From Fibrobacterota bacterium (GTDB taxonomy: Bacteria; Fibrobacterota; Chitinivibrionia; Chitinivibrionales; JANQEN01): DNA of 5,705 bases. Shown here one piece after another: positions 1 through 5,705 of the stretch (positions are counted from its first letter, which is position 1; each line of letters begins with the position of its first letter). The stretch is taken from assembly GCA_030619215.1 (NCBI GenBank), contig JAUXBV010000265.1, positions 1 through 5,705 of the forward strand, in the 5' to 3' direction. The notes below the pieces were generated by a model, which worked only from the letters and a program-made list of their open reading frames with translations, did no database searches and had not been told where the DNA came from. The position numbers and the translations under genes were made by a program.

Positions 1-24
1 AGAAGGAGGACGATAATTAGTCAT
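1..24 (-). CDS. Start of a further gene, cut by the window edge (first 8 codons)
   Basis: An ATG on the minus strand at 24-22 opens a frame reading MTNYRPPS up to the window edge. It is preceded by AAAGGA (35-40) with a 10-nt spacer, a normal ribosome binding site, and lies 36 bp after the stop of the YbhN-like gene, in the same direction. That placement is what one expects for the next gene of the operon. Eight residues are too few to assign any family. The call rests only on start codon, ribosome binding site and position; it could be a chance ATG. Confidence 0.45.
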
Positions 25-60
25 GGTACTTTAGTCCTTTAGAACTTTCGAAATAGGCCA

Positions 61-1053
61 CTAAGCCATCTCTTTCTTCGCGGTAGAAATTTCTTTTATA
101 GAGAGCTTCATTCTAAAGAAGAAATATATACCCAGGATTGTTATCAGTATATAGTTTACAGCATGATATATTATTATCATGGCCCGCGCTTTATCCGCAT
201 TCATGCCAAGGATTTCCAGGCCATGAAGCATAATAGCATGTATTGTTCCTACATACCCCGGTGCGAGCGGAATTGCGGCGCCGAATGCAGCGAATGCCTG
301 GGCAAACATGCCCTCGAGAAGGCCGAAGGGGATTCCTGAATTACCGGCAAGTACAATAATCATTGCAGGATAGCACAGCAGAGTTAAAAACGAGAGGCAG
401 ATAGTAATAATAGCGCGTTTTGGTGATTTAAGCCATATTAATGTAGATGCAAGCTCTTTACATATTTGAAGCGATCTGTCTCTGAATTTTTCCGGCAGTT
501 TCGATATGATCCATGTGACAACCTTGATAGAGGTGTTTTGAAAACGGAAATAAGTGGCAATGCACACGATACTGAATATGATAATACCGGTGAAAATGAG
601 TGCATAAATGGTTAATGACGAGCATTGAGGAAGGATAAAAACCGGTATGATAAAAAATATTAAGAATACAAGCAAATCTATTGTTCGTTCGAGGATGAGA
701 GTTCCCAAGGAGATAGCAAGCGGAAACCGGTTTTTCTTCCAGAGAATAAAAGCGCGTGCAAACTCACCTATTCGCGCGGGCATAATGTTGTTTATCATGA
801 AACCGGTCATGACATTGCTGAACAGGTGTTTTCTTGAGGTACCCGGTATATCGGGCAGCATAAATTTCCAGCGAAGCGAGCGTAAGTAGATTGTTAGAAT
901 AATAAGAATGCAAGTTACGATAAGAGAAGTTGCTTTTACAGACTTTAGCTCTGTAAAGAGGTTGTTTATGTCAACGTCTTTAAGGAAGATGTAAAGGCAC
1001 AGGCCGGCAATTACTACCCCGGTTAATACCTTTCCTGTTTTTGAAAAATTCAC
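61..1053 (-). CDS. YbhN/MprF-type flippase-like integral membrane protein (LPG_synthase_TM, UPF0104 family)
   Basis: A 330-residue polytopic inner-membrane protein of the family named after the flippase half of MprF (lysylphosphatidylglycerol synthase TM region; YbhN and archaeal AglD-like proteins belong here). Hydrophobic segments lie at about 9-25, 41-60, 78-95, 111-140, 147-168, 212-236, 245-270 and 293-314. Family signatures visible are RW at 61-62, the NNIMPARIGEFAR block at 88-100, ERTID at 122-126 and the PLAPGYVGT loop at 262-270. There is no cytosolic aminoacyl-transferase domain, so it is not a full MprF. Members are thought to move or bind lipid-linked substrates, but most have no proven substrate. 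The start is GTG at 1053, with AAAGG at 1063-1067 and a 9-nt spacer. It follows the STAS gene by 68 bp and shares its direction with the upstream membrane glycosyltransferase, so a role in glycolipid or envelope assembly is a reasonable inference, not shown. Confidence 0.85.
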   Translation of the reverse strand: MNFSKTGKVLTGVVIAGLCLYIFLKDVDINNLFTELKSVKATSLIVTCILIILTIYLRSLRWKFMLPDIPGTSRKHLFSNVMTGFMINNIMPARIGEFARAFILWKKNRFPLAISLGTLILERTIDLLVFLIFFIIPVFILPQCSSLTIYALIFTGIIIFSIVCIATYFRFQNTSIKVVTWIISKLPEKFRDRSLQICKELASTLIWLKSPKRAIITICLSFLTLLCYPAMIIVLAGNSGIPFGLLEGMFAQAFAAFGAAIPLAPGYVGTIHAIMLHGLEILGMNADKARAMIIIYHAVNYILITILGIYFFFRMKLSIKEISTAKKEMA

Positions 1054-1121
1054 TTTGGTTAACCTTTATCAGAGAGATGCCGCTATAAATTTTGGCTGTG
1101 TCGTTATACTGTCAGGTTAGG

Positions 1122-1472
1122 TTAAGAACTATTATTATTAAGCCATTCTTCTTCAGATTCATATATATCAAACATTTTATCTATACCGATCAGGGTAATA
1201 ACGTCAATTATCTGCTCATTTGAAACCAGGATTATATTCTTTACCGGAGCTGTAAGGCGAAAGGTTTGAACGAGTATACTGATCATATAGCTGTCGATTA
1301 AGTTGACATCGAGGAGGTCAATAGCTACAGGGAGTCTTTTTTGCAGGTAAACATCTTTAATCTGCTGGCTCAAGCTGTCAATTAACTCGAAGAAACTGTG
1401 GGGCCCCGGTGATTCTGTTATATGGATTTTCACATATATGCAGTTGTTTTTTTCCGTTATACTGAATTCCAT
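1122..1472 (-). CDS. STAS-domain protein (anti-sigma factor antagonist-like)
   Basis: A 116-residue, single-domain soluble protein with the STAS fold pattern: N-terminal beta strands (residues 2-17), a helix at about 25-43, then the core strand VAIDLLDVNLID (49-60) leading into the helix that starts D60-S61. In SpoIIAA/RsbV proteins this Asp-Ser pair holds the serine phosphorylated by the cognate anti-sigma kinase. Here Asp and Ser are kept, but the usual following Ser-Gly is Tyr62-Met63. A strand at 79-83 (NIILV) and the IGIDKMFDIYES segment (95-106) match the C-terminal part of the fold. The ATG start is preceded by an excellent AGAAGGAG site (1482-1489) with 9 nt spacing, 20 bp after rnhB. 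No HATPase serine kinase, PP2C phosphatase or sigma factor is encoded nearby, so the partner is unknown. Its function could be partner-switch regulation or a scaffold role. Confidence 0.82.
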   Translation of the reverse strand: MEFSITEKNNCIYVKIHITESPGPHSFFELIDSLSQQIKDVYLQKRLPVAIDLLDVNLIDSYMISILVQTFRLTAPVKNIILVSNEQIIDVITLIGIDKMFDIYESEEEWLNNNSS

Positions 1473-1481
1473 TTCAAAGTT

Positions 1482-1489
1482 CTCCTTCT
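1482..1489 (-). promoter_or_regulatory. Strong Shine-Dalgarno site of the STAS gene
   Basis: AGAAGGAG on the minus strand, 9 nt before the ATG at 1472. It is the closest match to the anti-SD consensus among the genes in the window, which suggests the STAS gene is translated more strongly than its neighbours. Confidence 0.75.
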
Positions 1490-1492
1490 GTT

Positions 1493-2137
1493 TTATGCTA
1501 GATTGAGTTCTGTTTGTGTCAACAGTTTTTCACAGAATGATTTTCGGTGGATAGGTGTAAGGCCGTACTCAAGGACACGTTTACGGTGTTCTTTTGTTGG
1601 ATATCCCTTGTTGGTATTAAAACCGTATTGCGGGTATTTTTTATGATATTCCATCATCAGCCTGTCTCGTGTCACCTTTGCAATAATAGAGGCTGCAGCG
1701 ATTGAGGCACTCCTGCAATCACCACCAATGATAGCGCACTGACATGCGTCCGGAAAATCGTTAATGGTTCTGTTTCCGTCGATTAAGGCCATTGACCATT
1801 GAGTGTTCGAATTGTCAAGGGCCCGTTTCATTGCACGAAGGGATGCCTGTAATATATTGATATCGTCTATTTCCTCAGTCGTCGCGTGCCCGACCGCCCA
1901 TGAAACAGCCTGCGAAGTTATTTTATTGTAAAGGAGCTCCCGTTTTTCAGCAGAAAGTTTTTTAGAGTCGTTAATTCCTTCGATTGGATCGGATAAATCA
2001 AGCTGCACGGCCGCAGCAACAACCGGCCCGGCAAGGGGGCCCCGTCCGGCCTCATCTGTTCCAATAACAGAACAGTTACGTTCTTTTTCAATGGATATGT
2101 CGAAATTGTAGAGGTCTATATAATTATATTTTTCCAA
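1493..2137 (-). CDS. rnhB: Ribonuclease HII
   Basis: RNase HII cleaves the RNA strand of RNA:DNA hybrids and nicks at single ribonucleotides misincorporated in DNA, in the cytoplasm. The 214-residue length is typical. The opening motif GTDEAGRGPLAGP (26-38) carries the first two metal ligands D28 and E29 and the GRG ribonucleotide-recognition motif; DSKKLS lies at 57-62; D120 in LIDGNR and D140 in IIGGD complete the catalytic four. AAASIIAKVTRDR (147-159) and NKGYPT (176-181, with the conserved Tyr179) follow. The frame opens with TTG at 2137, which overlaps the last 14 bp of purN. A GAAGGG site (2148-2153) with about 10 nt spacing supports it, and no ATG lies between it and the DEAGRG motif. 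The overlap implies translational coupling with purN. Confidence 0.97.
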   Translation of the reverse strand: MEKYNYIDLYNFDISIEKERNCSVIGTDEAGRGPLAGPVVAAAVQLDLSDPIEGINDSKKLSAEKRELLYNKITSQAVSWAVGHATTEEIDDINILQASLRAMKRALDNSNTQWSMALIDGNRTINDFPDACQCAIIGGDCRSASIAAASIIAKVTRDRLMMEYHKKYPQYGFNTNKGYPTKEHRKRVLEYGLTPIHRKSFCEKLLTQTELNLA

Positions 2138-2753
2138 TAACTTTTCGCCCTTCTACCCTGATTGTACCCTGGGCAAATGCCTCAACGGCCCTCCAGTAGT
2201 TGGCGTGCTCAATCTTCAAAACCCTTTCTGCAAGTGTTTCCGCTGTATCGTCGTCTAAAACCTCAGCAGTTTCCTGAAGTATAATAGGCCCCCGGTCGTA
2301 TTCCTCATCTACAAAATGAACCGTAATACCGCTTACCTTTGCGCCATAATCTAAAACTGCCTGGTGTACGCGTTTTCCATACATCCCCACACCGCCAAAA
2401 GATGGGAGAAGTGCAGGGTGAATATTAATAATACGGTTGTGATATTTTTGTATCATAGCCCTGGGAATCATTTTCATGTAGCCGGCCAGAACGATCAGGT
2501 CTATATTGCGGGATTCAAGTTCGCTCAGGAGTTTTTCCGTATACTCATTTTCATCTTCAAAATGACCCGGTGCAATATGCAGCGTCGGTATGGAATGGTT
2601 CCGTGCGCGTTCGAAAGCTTTGGCTTTGCTGTTATTGCCGATAAGCACCGCGAAGTTGACATGCAGTTTCCCTTCATCTTTTTTGTCAATTAATGCCTGA
2701 AAGTTACTGCCGCCGCCGGATGCAAAAACCGCCGCATTTGTTTCTTTCTCCAT
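2124..2753 (-). CDS. purN: Phosphoribosylglycinamide formyltransferase (GAR transformylase)
   Basis: Transfers a formyl group from 10-formyltetrahydrofolate to GAR, the third step of de novo purine synthesis, in the cytoplasm. The 209 residues match the family length. FASGGGSNFQAL (10-21) is the phosphate-binding start; LAGYMKMIP (89-97) and the core IINIHPALLPSFGG (108-121) follow. The catalytic residues are N110 and H112, with D153 in VDEEYDRGP (148-156) completing the triad that corresponds to Asn106/His108/Asp144 of the E. coli enzyme. The loop after the core reads GMYGKRVHQAV (123-133), a known variant of the GLHTH loop of E. coli. The ATG at 2753 lies 22 bp after the glycosyltransferase stop, and AAAGGA (2766-2771) stands 12 nt ahead. 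Its 3' end overlaps rnhB by 14 bp. It is separated from other pur genes, at least within this window. Confidence 0.97.
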   Translation of the reverse strand: MEKETNAAVFASGGGSNFQALIDKKDEGKLHVNFAVLIGNNSKAKAFERARNHSIPTLHIAPGHFEDENEYTEKLLSELESRNIDLIVLAGYMKMIPRAMIQKYHNRIINIHPALLPSFGGVGMYGKRVHQAVLDYGAKVSGITVHFVDEEYDRGPIILQETAEVLDDDTAETLAERVLKIEHANYWRAVEAFAQGTIRVEGRKVIGKI

Positions 2754-2775
2754 GTTTTATTAATATCCTTTCACA

Positions 2776-3990
2776 TTATTGTTGTTTAACAGAAATGACT
2801 TCGCCTTTAAAGTTCAGTTTATACCAGAAGCCGCTCCATTTAACCGTATTGGTAAAAAGAGTATTAAATGTTCCAATCAGCATAGTGAATAGAGATAATT
2901 GCTGGAGTAATAGAAAACGGAGGAGCCTGGGATGCTTTCCCAGTAAAGGGTATAAAAAGGTTGTAGACATTGTGCCGAAGACGAAGATCAATGATGATAT
3001 ACCGCCCATTCCGATAAAGGTTCTGTGTGTTAAAGCGCTGGCGATAATAGAGATCGGGAGCCAGATTTGATAAAAGAGGCATGACGATACAAGCAAAATT
3101 GCTGTGACCCATGCTTTTTTCTGGTATGCTTTAAGAAACATCACCTGCCGCTCGAACCACCTGATGCTCTGCCTTATTGTCGGCAGGGTGTCATCGGTTG
3201 GGGTAATACAGGTTGATACCATTAATGATTTTTTTGTACTTTTCATAATAAGCTTTGACAGGCTCATATCGTCAACGACAGTCTGTGCCCAGTAATTCCT
3301 GACGCCAAGCTCATCAAAATCCTTCTTTTTCATGGACATAGATCCGCCCCAGAGGCCGGTATCGATAAAAAAGGATGCGGAACTGAACAGGACCAGCAGC
3401 ATGGAATTCTGATAGGCGTTCGTCAGCTCGCCGGTTTTGCCTGTAGAGGAGTAGAGCCATCTGAATCCTGAAGTTACAGAAATATCAGGTTGTGAAAGCG
3501 GAAGTATGAGCTCTTTAAGCCAGTCCCCGGATAGTTTAATGTCTGAATCAGCAAATACATATACTTCAGGATCGTGGGCAATATCCACCGCGGCAATCAT
3601 GTTGTGGTTTTTCTGGCTGCACGTAGTAGTAATGCCTGCTACTGTAAGAGAGGCCCGGGAATTTTTTTCAATAACTTTTTTTATTACTGGAACACAAGGG
3701 TCATTTTCGCTCTCAACTGTAAAAATTACCTCATAATCCTTGTAATCAAGCTCGAAAAATGATTGAATATTTTCCTCAAAGTTTTGCGGTATACCTTTGC
3801 AGGGTAGAATAATAGAACAGCGGGGCCGATATGAAGAGTCAAATTTCGGCCGGTATTTTTTTTCATACATGAAACGATGATAAAACACTGAAAAAAGCGT
3901 TGCCAGAAAAAGTCCTATTACAATAATTAACGATATTATCAAAAGGATAAACGTTATGATTGAATTACCTGATAGTACGTATAATGCCAA
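2776..3990 (-). CDS. Membrane glycosyltransferase, GT2/GT21 (ceramide glucosyltransferase/HpnI-like)
   Basis: A membrane-bound inverting glycosyltransferase, probably using a nucleotide sugar on the cytoplasmic face to glycosylate a lipid. Positions here are counted from the TTG at 3990 (404 aa); the open frame runs up to another TTG at 4038 (420 aa). A membrane helix at about 9-35 is followed by the GT-A domain: SIILPCKGIP (59-68), FADSDI (146-151, the D-x-D-like metal/nucleotide site), VVDDMSL (238-244, the catalytic-base Asp region) and Q274-S-I-R277-W278, the (Q/R)xxRW acceptor motif. Three or four hydrophobic helices fill about 295-376. This order matches the ceramide glucosyltransferase-like family, which includes hopanoid-associated HpnI; no hopanoid gene is nearby, so the acceptor is unknown. 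I prefer the TTG at 3990 because GGAAGG lies 8 nt before it, while the TTG at 4038 has no Shine-Dalgarno site and sits inside a likely -35 box. Confidence 0.85.
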   Translation of the reverse strand: MALYVLSGNSIITFILLIISLIIVIGLFLATLFSVFYHRFMYEKKYRPKFDSSYRPRCSIILPCKGIPQNFEENIQSFFELDYKDYEVIFTVESENDPCVPVIKKVIEKNSRASLTVAGITTTCSQKNHNMIAAVDIAHDPEVYVFADSDIKLSGDWLKELILPLSQPDISVTSGFRWLYSSTGKTGELTNAYQNSMLLVLFSSASFFIDTGLWGGSMSMKKKDFDELGVRNYWAQTVVDDMSLSKLIMKSTKKSLMVSTCITPTDDTLPTIRQSIRWFERQVMFLKAYQKKAWVTAILLVSSCLFYQIWLPISIIASALTHRTFIGMGGISSLIFVFGTMSTTFLYPLLGKHPRLLRFLLLQQLSLFTMLIGTFNTLFTNTVKWSGFWYKLNFKGEVISVKQQ

Positions 3991-3998
3991 TGCACCCA

Positions 3999-4004
3999 CC
4001 TTCC
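3999..4004 (-). promoter_or_regulatory. Shine-Dalgarno site that favours the TTG start at 3990
   Basis: GGAAGG on the minus strand, 8 nt before a TTG codon at 3990-3988 in the glycosyltransferase frame. The frame's upstream-most TTG (4038) is preceded by an AT-rich stretch without a purine-rich site. This is the main reason for shortening the protein by 16 residues; the removed stretch is polar and lies before the first membrane helix. Confidence 0.5.
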
Positions 4005-4011
4005 GTCTGGA

Positions 4012-4038
4012 ATTATCCCGGTTAAATTTCCCTGTCAA
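4012..4038 (-). promoter_or_regulatory. Putative sigma70 promoter for the glycosyltransferase-purN-rnhB-STAS-YbhN unit
   Basis: On the minus strand a perfect -35 hexamer TTGACA (4033-4038) is followed after 15 nt by GATAAT (4012-4017), a five-of-six match to the -10 box. Transcription would begin near 4005, just ahead of the GGAAGG site and the TTG at 3990, giving a very short leader. The 15-nt spacer is shorter than the ideal 17, so the promoter may be weak or need help. Its position, just downstream of the cyclase stop, would let the five downstream genes be expressed separately from the trpF-like and cyclase genes. Confidence 0.35.
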
Positions 4039-4072
4039 AAATACTATCTAGATGCTCTCATAGCAAAAAGGC

Positions 4073-5323
4073 CTATCTTTTTTTTGCCGAAGATATTGAT
4101 GTCTTTCCCGTTTTAACCTGATTTCGGCCACCTTTTTTGGCTCGGTATAAGGCCTTATCCGCAGTATATATCACATCCATAATATTTTGAGATAATGCAT
4201 CTCTGTGTGAGATACCGCAGGACACGGTAACGGTAAGCTTTTTTCTTTTTTTTATCGGTATTTTTGTTTCTTCAATTGAAGAGCGAAGATTTTCTACGGT
4301 AGATAAAATGTCCTTTGTTTTTTTATTTGGGAAAAATACAATTATCTCCTCTCCGCCATACCTGCATGCAATGCCGTCGGGAATCACTTCCCGCAGAATA
4401 ATCTGCGCCACCAGGTACAGCACCTTATCGCCGGCCTGGTGTCCATAGGTGTCGTTAACTTTTTTAAAATGATCGATATCGATCATGGCAATAGCGAATG
4501 GCGGGATTGTTTTTACATTTGACTGCTCCTCAATAATTTTACTGCAGTAATTCCTGTTGTAAATCTGCAGGAGCGGATCATAGGATATGCGGTGCTCAAT
4601 TCGGGAGAACCAGTGAATAATAATGCCGATTATCAGATAAAGTGTGACAAATACAAAAAATACGCTTTCAGCTTCAAACGCATACTGTTTATTGAATATT
4701 GCAGGTGTGAAGTATATTAAAAAGTACAGTAGTGCGCATCCCGAAAAAAGGCCTCCCAGATGAAACTCATCTTTTAACCTGAAAACGCTGACAAGAATTA
4801 TGTCTATAAACCAGATAAATACGAGAAATGCGGTTACGTGAAAAAAGTCTTTCCGTACGAAATAATTTGTCCATTCAATGGTTAAAACATTGAATCGCGC
4901 CGACAGCAGCAGAGCACATTCGATAGCAACCAGTATATAGGTGATACGTTTTGTAATTCGATATTTTACATAGGAGGGAAGAAAAAGTATAATACTGAGA
5001 TTAATAAAGATAAGAAGCAGAAGTAAAGTAATTGCATGCTCGTTTCGAGCGGGTATTCTGAAAAGAAGAAAATAGGCAATGCTGGTAATACCGGTCAGGT
5101 ATCCGGCAAGGTATACTTTCAGATTGTGAACGCGTGGATATGAAAAATGTCCGATAAAAAAGGAAGCTAGTGAAAACAAGATTCCAAGAAAGGGAATAAT
5201 TGTGTTATAGAGAATTTTATGTGATAATGGAGGGTACTGCAATACGATGTAAATACCAGTTAAGATAATGACAATTGATATTATGCTTATAACTATGCCC
5301 CATCTTTTTTTTTGTTTTGCCAT
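4073..5323 (-). CDS. Membrane-anchored diguanylate cyclase (GGDEF domain, eight-helix N-terminal region)
   Basis: Makes cyclic di-GMP from two GTP. The 416-residue protein has about eight hydrophobic segments (roughly 8-30, 37-58, 68-88, 96-115, 125-141, 160-182, 190-207, 219-238), then a GGDEF domain at 244-403. DPLLQIYNRNY (249-259) is the domain-start motif; MIDIDHFKKVND (280-291) holds the metal-binding D282 and the GTP-contacting N290 and D291; YGHQAGD (293-299) follows. The active-site loop is RYGGEEI (321-327), the functional GGEEF form with Ile for Phe. The C-terminal DKALYRAKKGGRNQV (389-403) is complete, so activity is likely. The RxxD inhibitory site that would lie just before the loop reads PDGI (315-318), so feedback by c-di-GMP at that site is probably absent. 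The membrane part resembles MASE-type sensors in general layout, but I cannot assign it to a named class. The ATG at 5323 has no clear Shine-Dalgarno site. No EAL or PilZ gene is present here. Confidence 0.93.
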   Translation of the reverse strand: MAKQKKRWGIVISIISIVIILTGIYIVLQYPPLSHKILYNTIIPFLGILFSLASFFIGHFSYPRVHNLKVYLAGYLTGITSIAYFLLFRIPARNEHAITLLLLLIFINLSIILFLPSYVKYRITKRITYILVAIECALLLSARFNVLTIEWTNYFVRKDFFHVTAFLVFIWFIDIILVSVFRLKDEFHLGGLFSGCALLYFLIYFTPAIFNKQYAFEAESVFFVFVTLYLIIGIIIHWFSRIEHRISYDPLLQIYNRNYCSKIIEEQSNVKTIPPFAIAMIDIDHFKKVNDTYGHQAGDKVLYLVAQIILREVIPDGIACRYGGEEIIVFFPNKKTKDILSTVENLRSSIEETKIPIKKRKKLTVTVSCGISHRDALSQNIMDVIYTADKALYRAKKGGRNQVKTGKTSISSAKKR

Positions 5324-5410
5324 GCTTTAAAATACATTAATTTTTTATTATTTTTTAGCTGAGAGCACTACTTTATGCAGGGCAATTGACAAAATATTAA
5401 TTATTTATCG
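5324..5410. other. AT-rich spacer between the trpF-like gene and the cyclase gene
   Basis: An 87-bp gap, very AT-rich next to the cyclase start. No GC-rich hairpin followed by a T run is visible, so there is no evident intrinsic terminator. A weak promoter-like pair on the minus strand (TTAATA, 17 nt, CATAAA; each four of six) could exist, but such matches are common in AT-rich DNA. The cyclase may therefore be read through from the trpF-like gene. Confidence 0.3.
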
Positions 5411-5705
5411 CTATGGCCGTTCTTTAAAATTCAGCTCCTTGATAATTTTGATTAGGTCTCGCATCTTCTGCGGGTTTTTTATACCGGGGCGGATTTCTAC
5501 ACTTTCAATAATATTTACCCCATAAGGCGCGACCTCCTCAACGATACCCCTGATTGTGGTGATACCTATCTGGCCTGAAAGGATTATGTTTTTTTTCAGG
5601 CTGTACGTGAGTTTAATTGCGTGTTTCTTTAATTTTTTATCTGATAAAGAGCCTTCCGTATTTTTTGCAGAGATATCTAAAAGAAATGCGGATACGTTAT
5701 ATTTG
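5411..5705 (-). CDS. TrpF-like protein (phosphoribosylanthranilate isomerase family), C-terminal half, truncated by the window edge
   Basis: This partial frame encodes 97 residues, then TAG (5413-5411); the rest lies beyond 5705. Residue numbers here count from the first full codon at 5704. It aligns with the C-terminal half of TrpF, the TIM-barrel enzyme that isomerises phosphoribosylanthranilate in tryptophan synthesis. FLLDIS (7-12) holds the Asp that corresponds to the general acid; IILSGQI (40-46) corresponds to the strand-7 LSGGL phosphate loop; VAPYGVNIIESVE (58-70) corresponds to RPYGVDVSSGVE; then comes PGIKNPQKMRDLI (73-85). The barrel fold is clear, but three substrate motifs differ: GGTG-like is EGSL, GG is GQ, and SSG is IES. 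It could be a divergent TrpF or a paralogue with a different substrate. The N-terminal half, with the catalytic Cys, is not visible. Neither trpC nor trpB is in the window. Confidence 0.7.
   Translation of the reverse strand, partial: KYNVSAFLLDISAKNTEGSLSDKKLKKHAIKLTYSLKKNIILSGQIGITTIRGIVEEVAPYGVNIIESVEIRPGIKNPQKMRDLIKIIKELNFKERP

Noticed and set aside
1..24. Plus-strand AGAAGGAGG as a Shine-Dalgarno site for a rightward gene.
   Set aside because: The ATG that follows on the plus strand reaches a stop after three codons. The motif arises from Pro-Pro-Ser codons of the minus-strand gene.
33..46. Small hairpin (five pairs including one G-U, four-base loop) covering the ribosome binding site of the gene starting at 24.
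   Set aside because: The stem is too short and too weak to claim a regulatory structure, and such matches are frequent by chance.
123..133. This entry uses PurN residue numbers: the GMYGKRVH loop in place of the E. coli GLHTH form as a novelty.
   Set aside because: This loop type is a known variant in many bacterial PurN proteins, and all catalytic residues are present.
1054..1121. TATAAC as a possible -10 box in the gap before the YbhN-like gene.
   Set aside because: No acceptable -35 hexamer lies 16-18 nt upstream, and the tandem TAACC repeat there has no clear meaning. Read-through from the STAS gene is simpler.
2364..3070. Plus-strand open frames of 109 and 125 codons opposite purN and the glycosyltransferase.
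   Set aside because: They lie antisense to well-supported genes, have no recognisable motifs, and have a composition expected of shadow frames.
4063..4087. Inverted repeat of A and T runs (GCAAAAAG ... TTTTTTTTTGC) at the end of the cyclase gene, as a terminator.
   Set aside because: The stem is nearly all A-T, it lies partly inside the coding sequence, and no T tract follows on the minus strand after a GC-rich stem. It is better explained by lysine codons at the protein's C-terminus.

Overview
The window is a compact bacterial chromosomal segment with moderately AT-rich sequence, short gaps and every recognisable gene on the minus strand. Reading in the direction of transcription (right to left) the order is: the C-terminal half of a TrpF-like protein (cut by the right edge); a membrane-anchored GGDEF diguanylate cyclase; a membrane GT2/GT21-type glycosyltransferase; purN; rnhB; a small STAS-domain protein; a polytopic YbhN/MprF-type 'lysylphosphatidylglycerol synthase TM' protein; and the first eight codons of a further gene cut by the left edge. 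No rRNA, tRNA, CRISPR array, insertion sequence or phage gene was seen.

The organism cannot be named from this sequence. The mix of housekeeping genes (purN, rnhB) with membrane lipid/sugar genes and a GGDEF protein suggests a free-living, probably Gram-negative bacterium outside the best-studied groups. At least two genes start with TTG or GTG (rnhB TTG, the YbhN-like gene GTG), and the glycosyltransferase very probably starts with TTG too. The PurN substrate loop is the GMYG..VH form also found in Bacteroidetes-like PurN proteins, but that is not enough for placement.

Layout: trpF-like 5411-5705 (partial), an 87-bp gap, dgc 4073-5323, an 82-bp gap that holds a good sigma70-like promoter candidate, glycosyltransferase 2776-3990 (open frame to 4038), a 22-bp gap, purN 2124-2753, a 14-bp overlap, rnhB 1493-2137, a 20-bp gap, STAS 1122-1472, a 68-bp gap, YbhN-like 61-1053, a 36-bp gap, next gene 1-24. 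The five genes from the glycosyltransferase to the YbhN-like protein look like one transcription unit, with Shine-Dalgarno sites in front of each.

Functionally the genes are mixed. PurN (purine synthesis) and RNase HII (ribonucleotide excision, RNA:DNA hybrid removal) are housekeeping enzymes. The glycosyltransferase and the YbhN-like protein could act on membrane lipids or envelope glycolipids. The cyclase and STAS protein are signalling parts whose partners are not in the window. The points most worth a second look are the TrpF-like protein with altered phosphate-binding motifs, the cyclase with an unclassified eight-helix sensor and no I-site, and the promoter/start arrangement before the glycosyltransferase. 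I saw no strong evidence for a wholly new multi-gene system.
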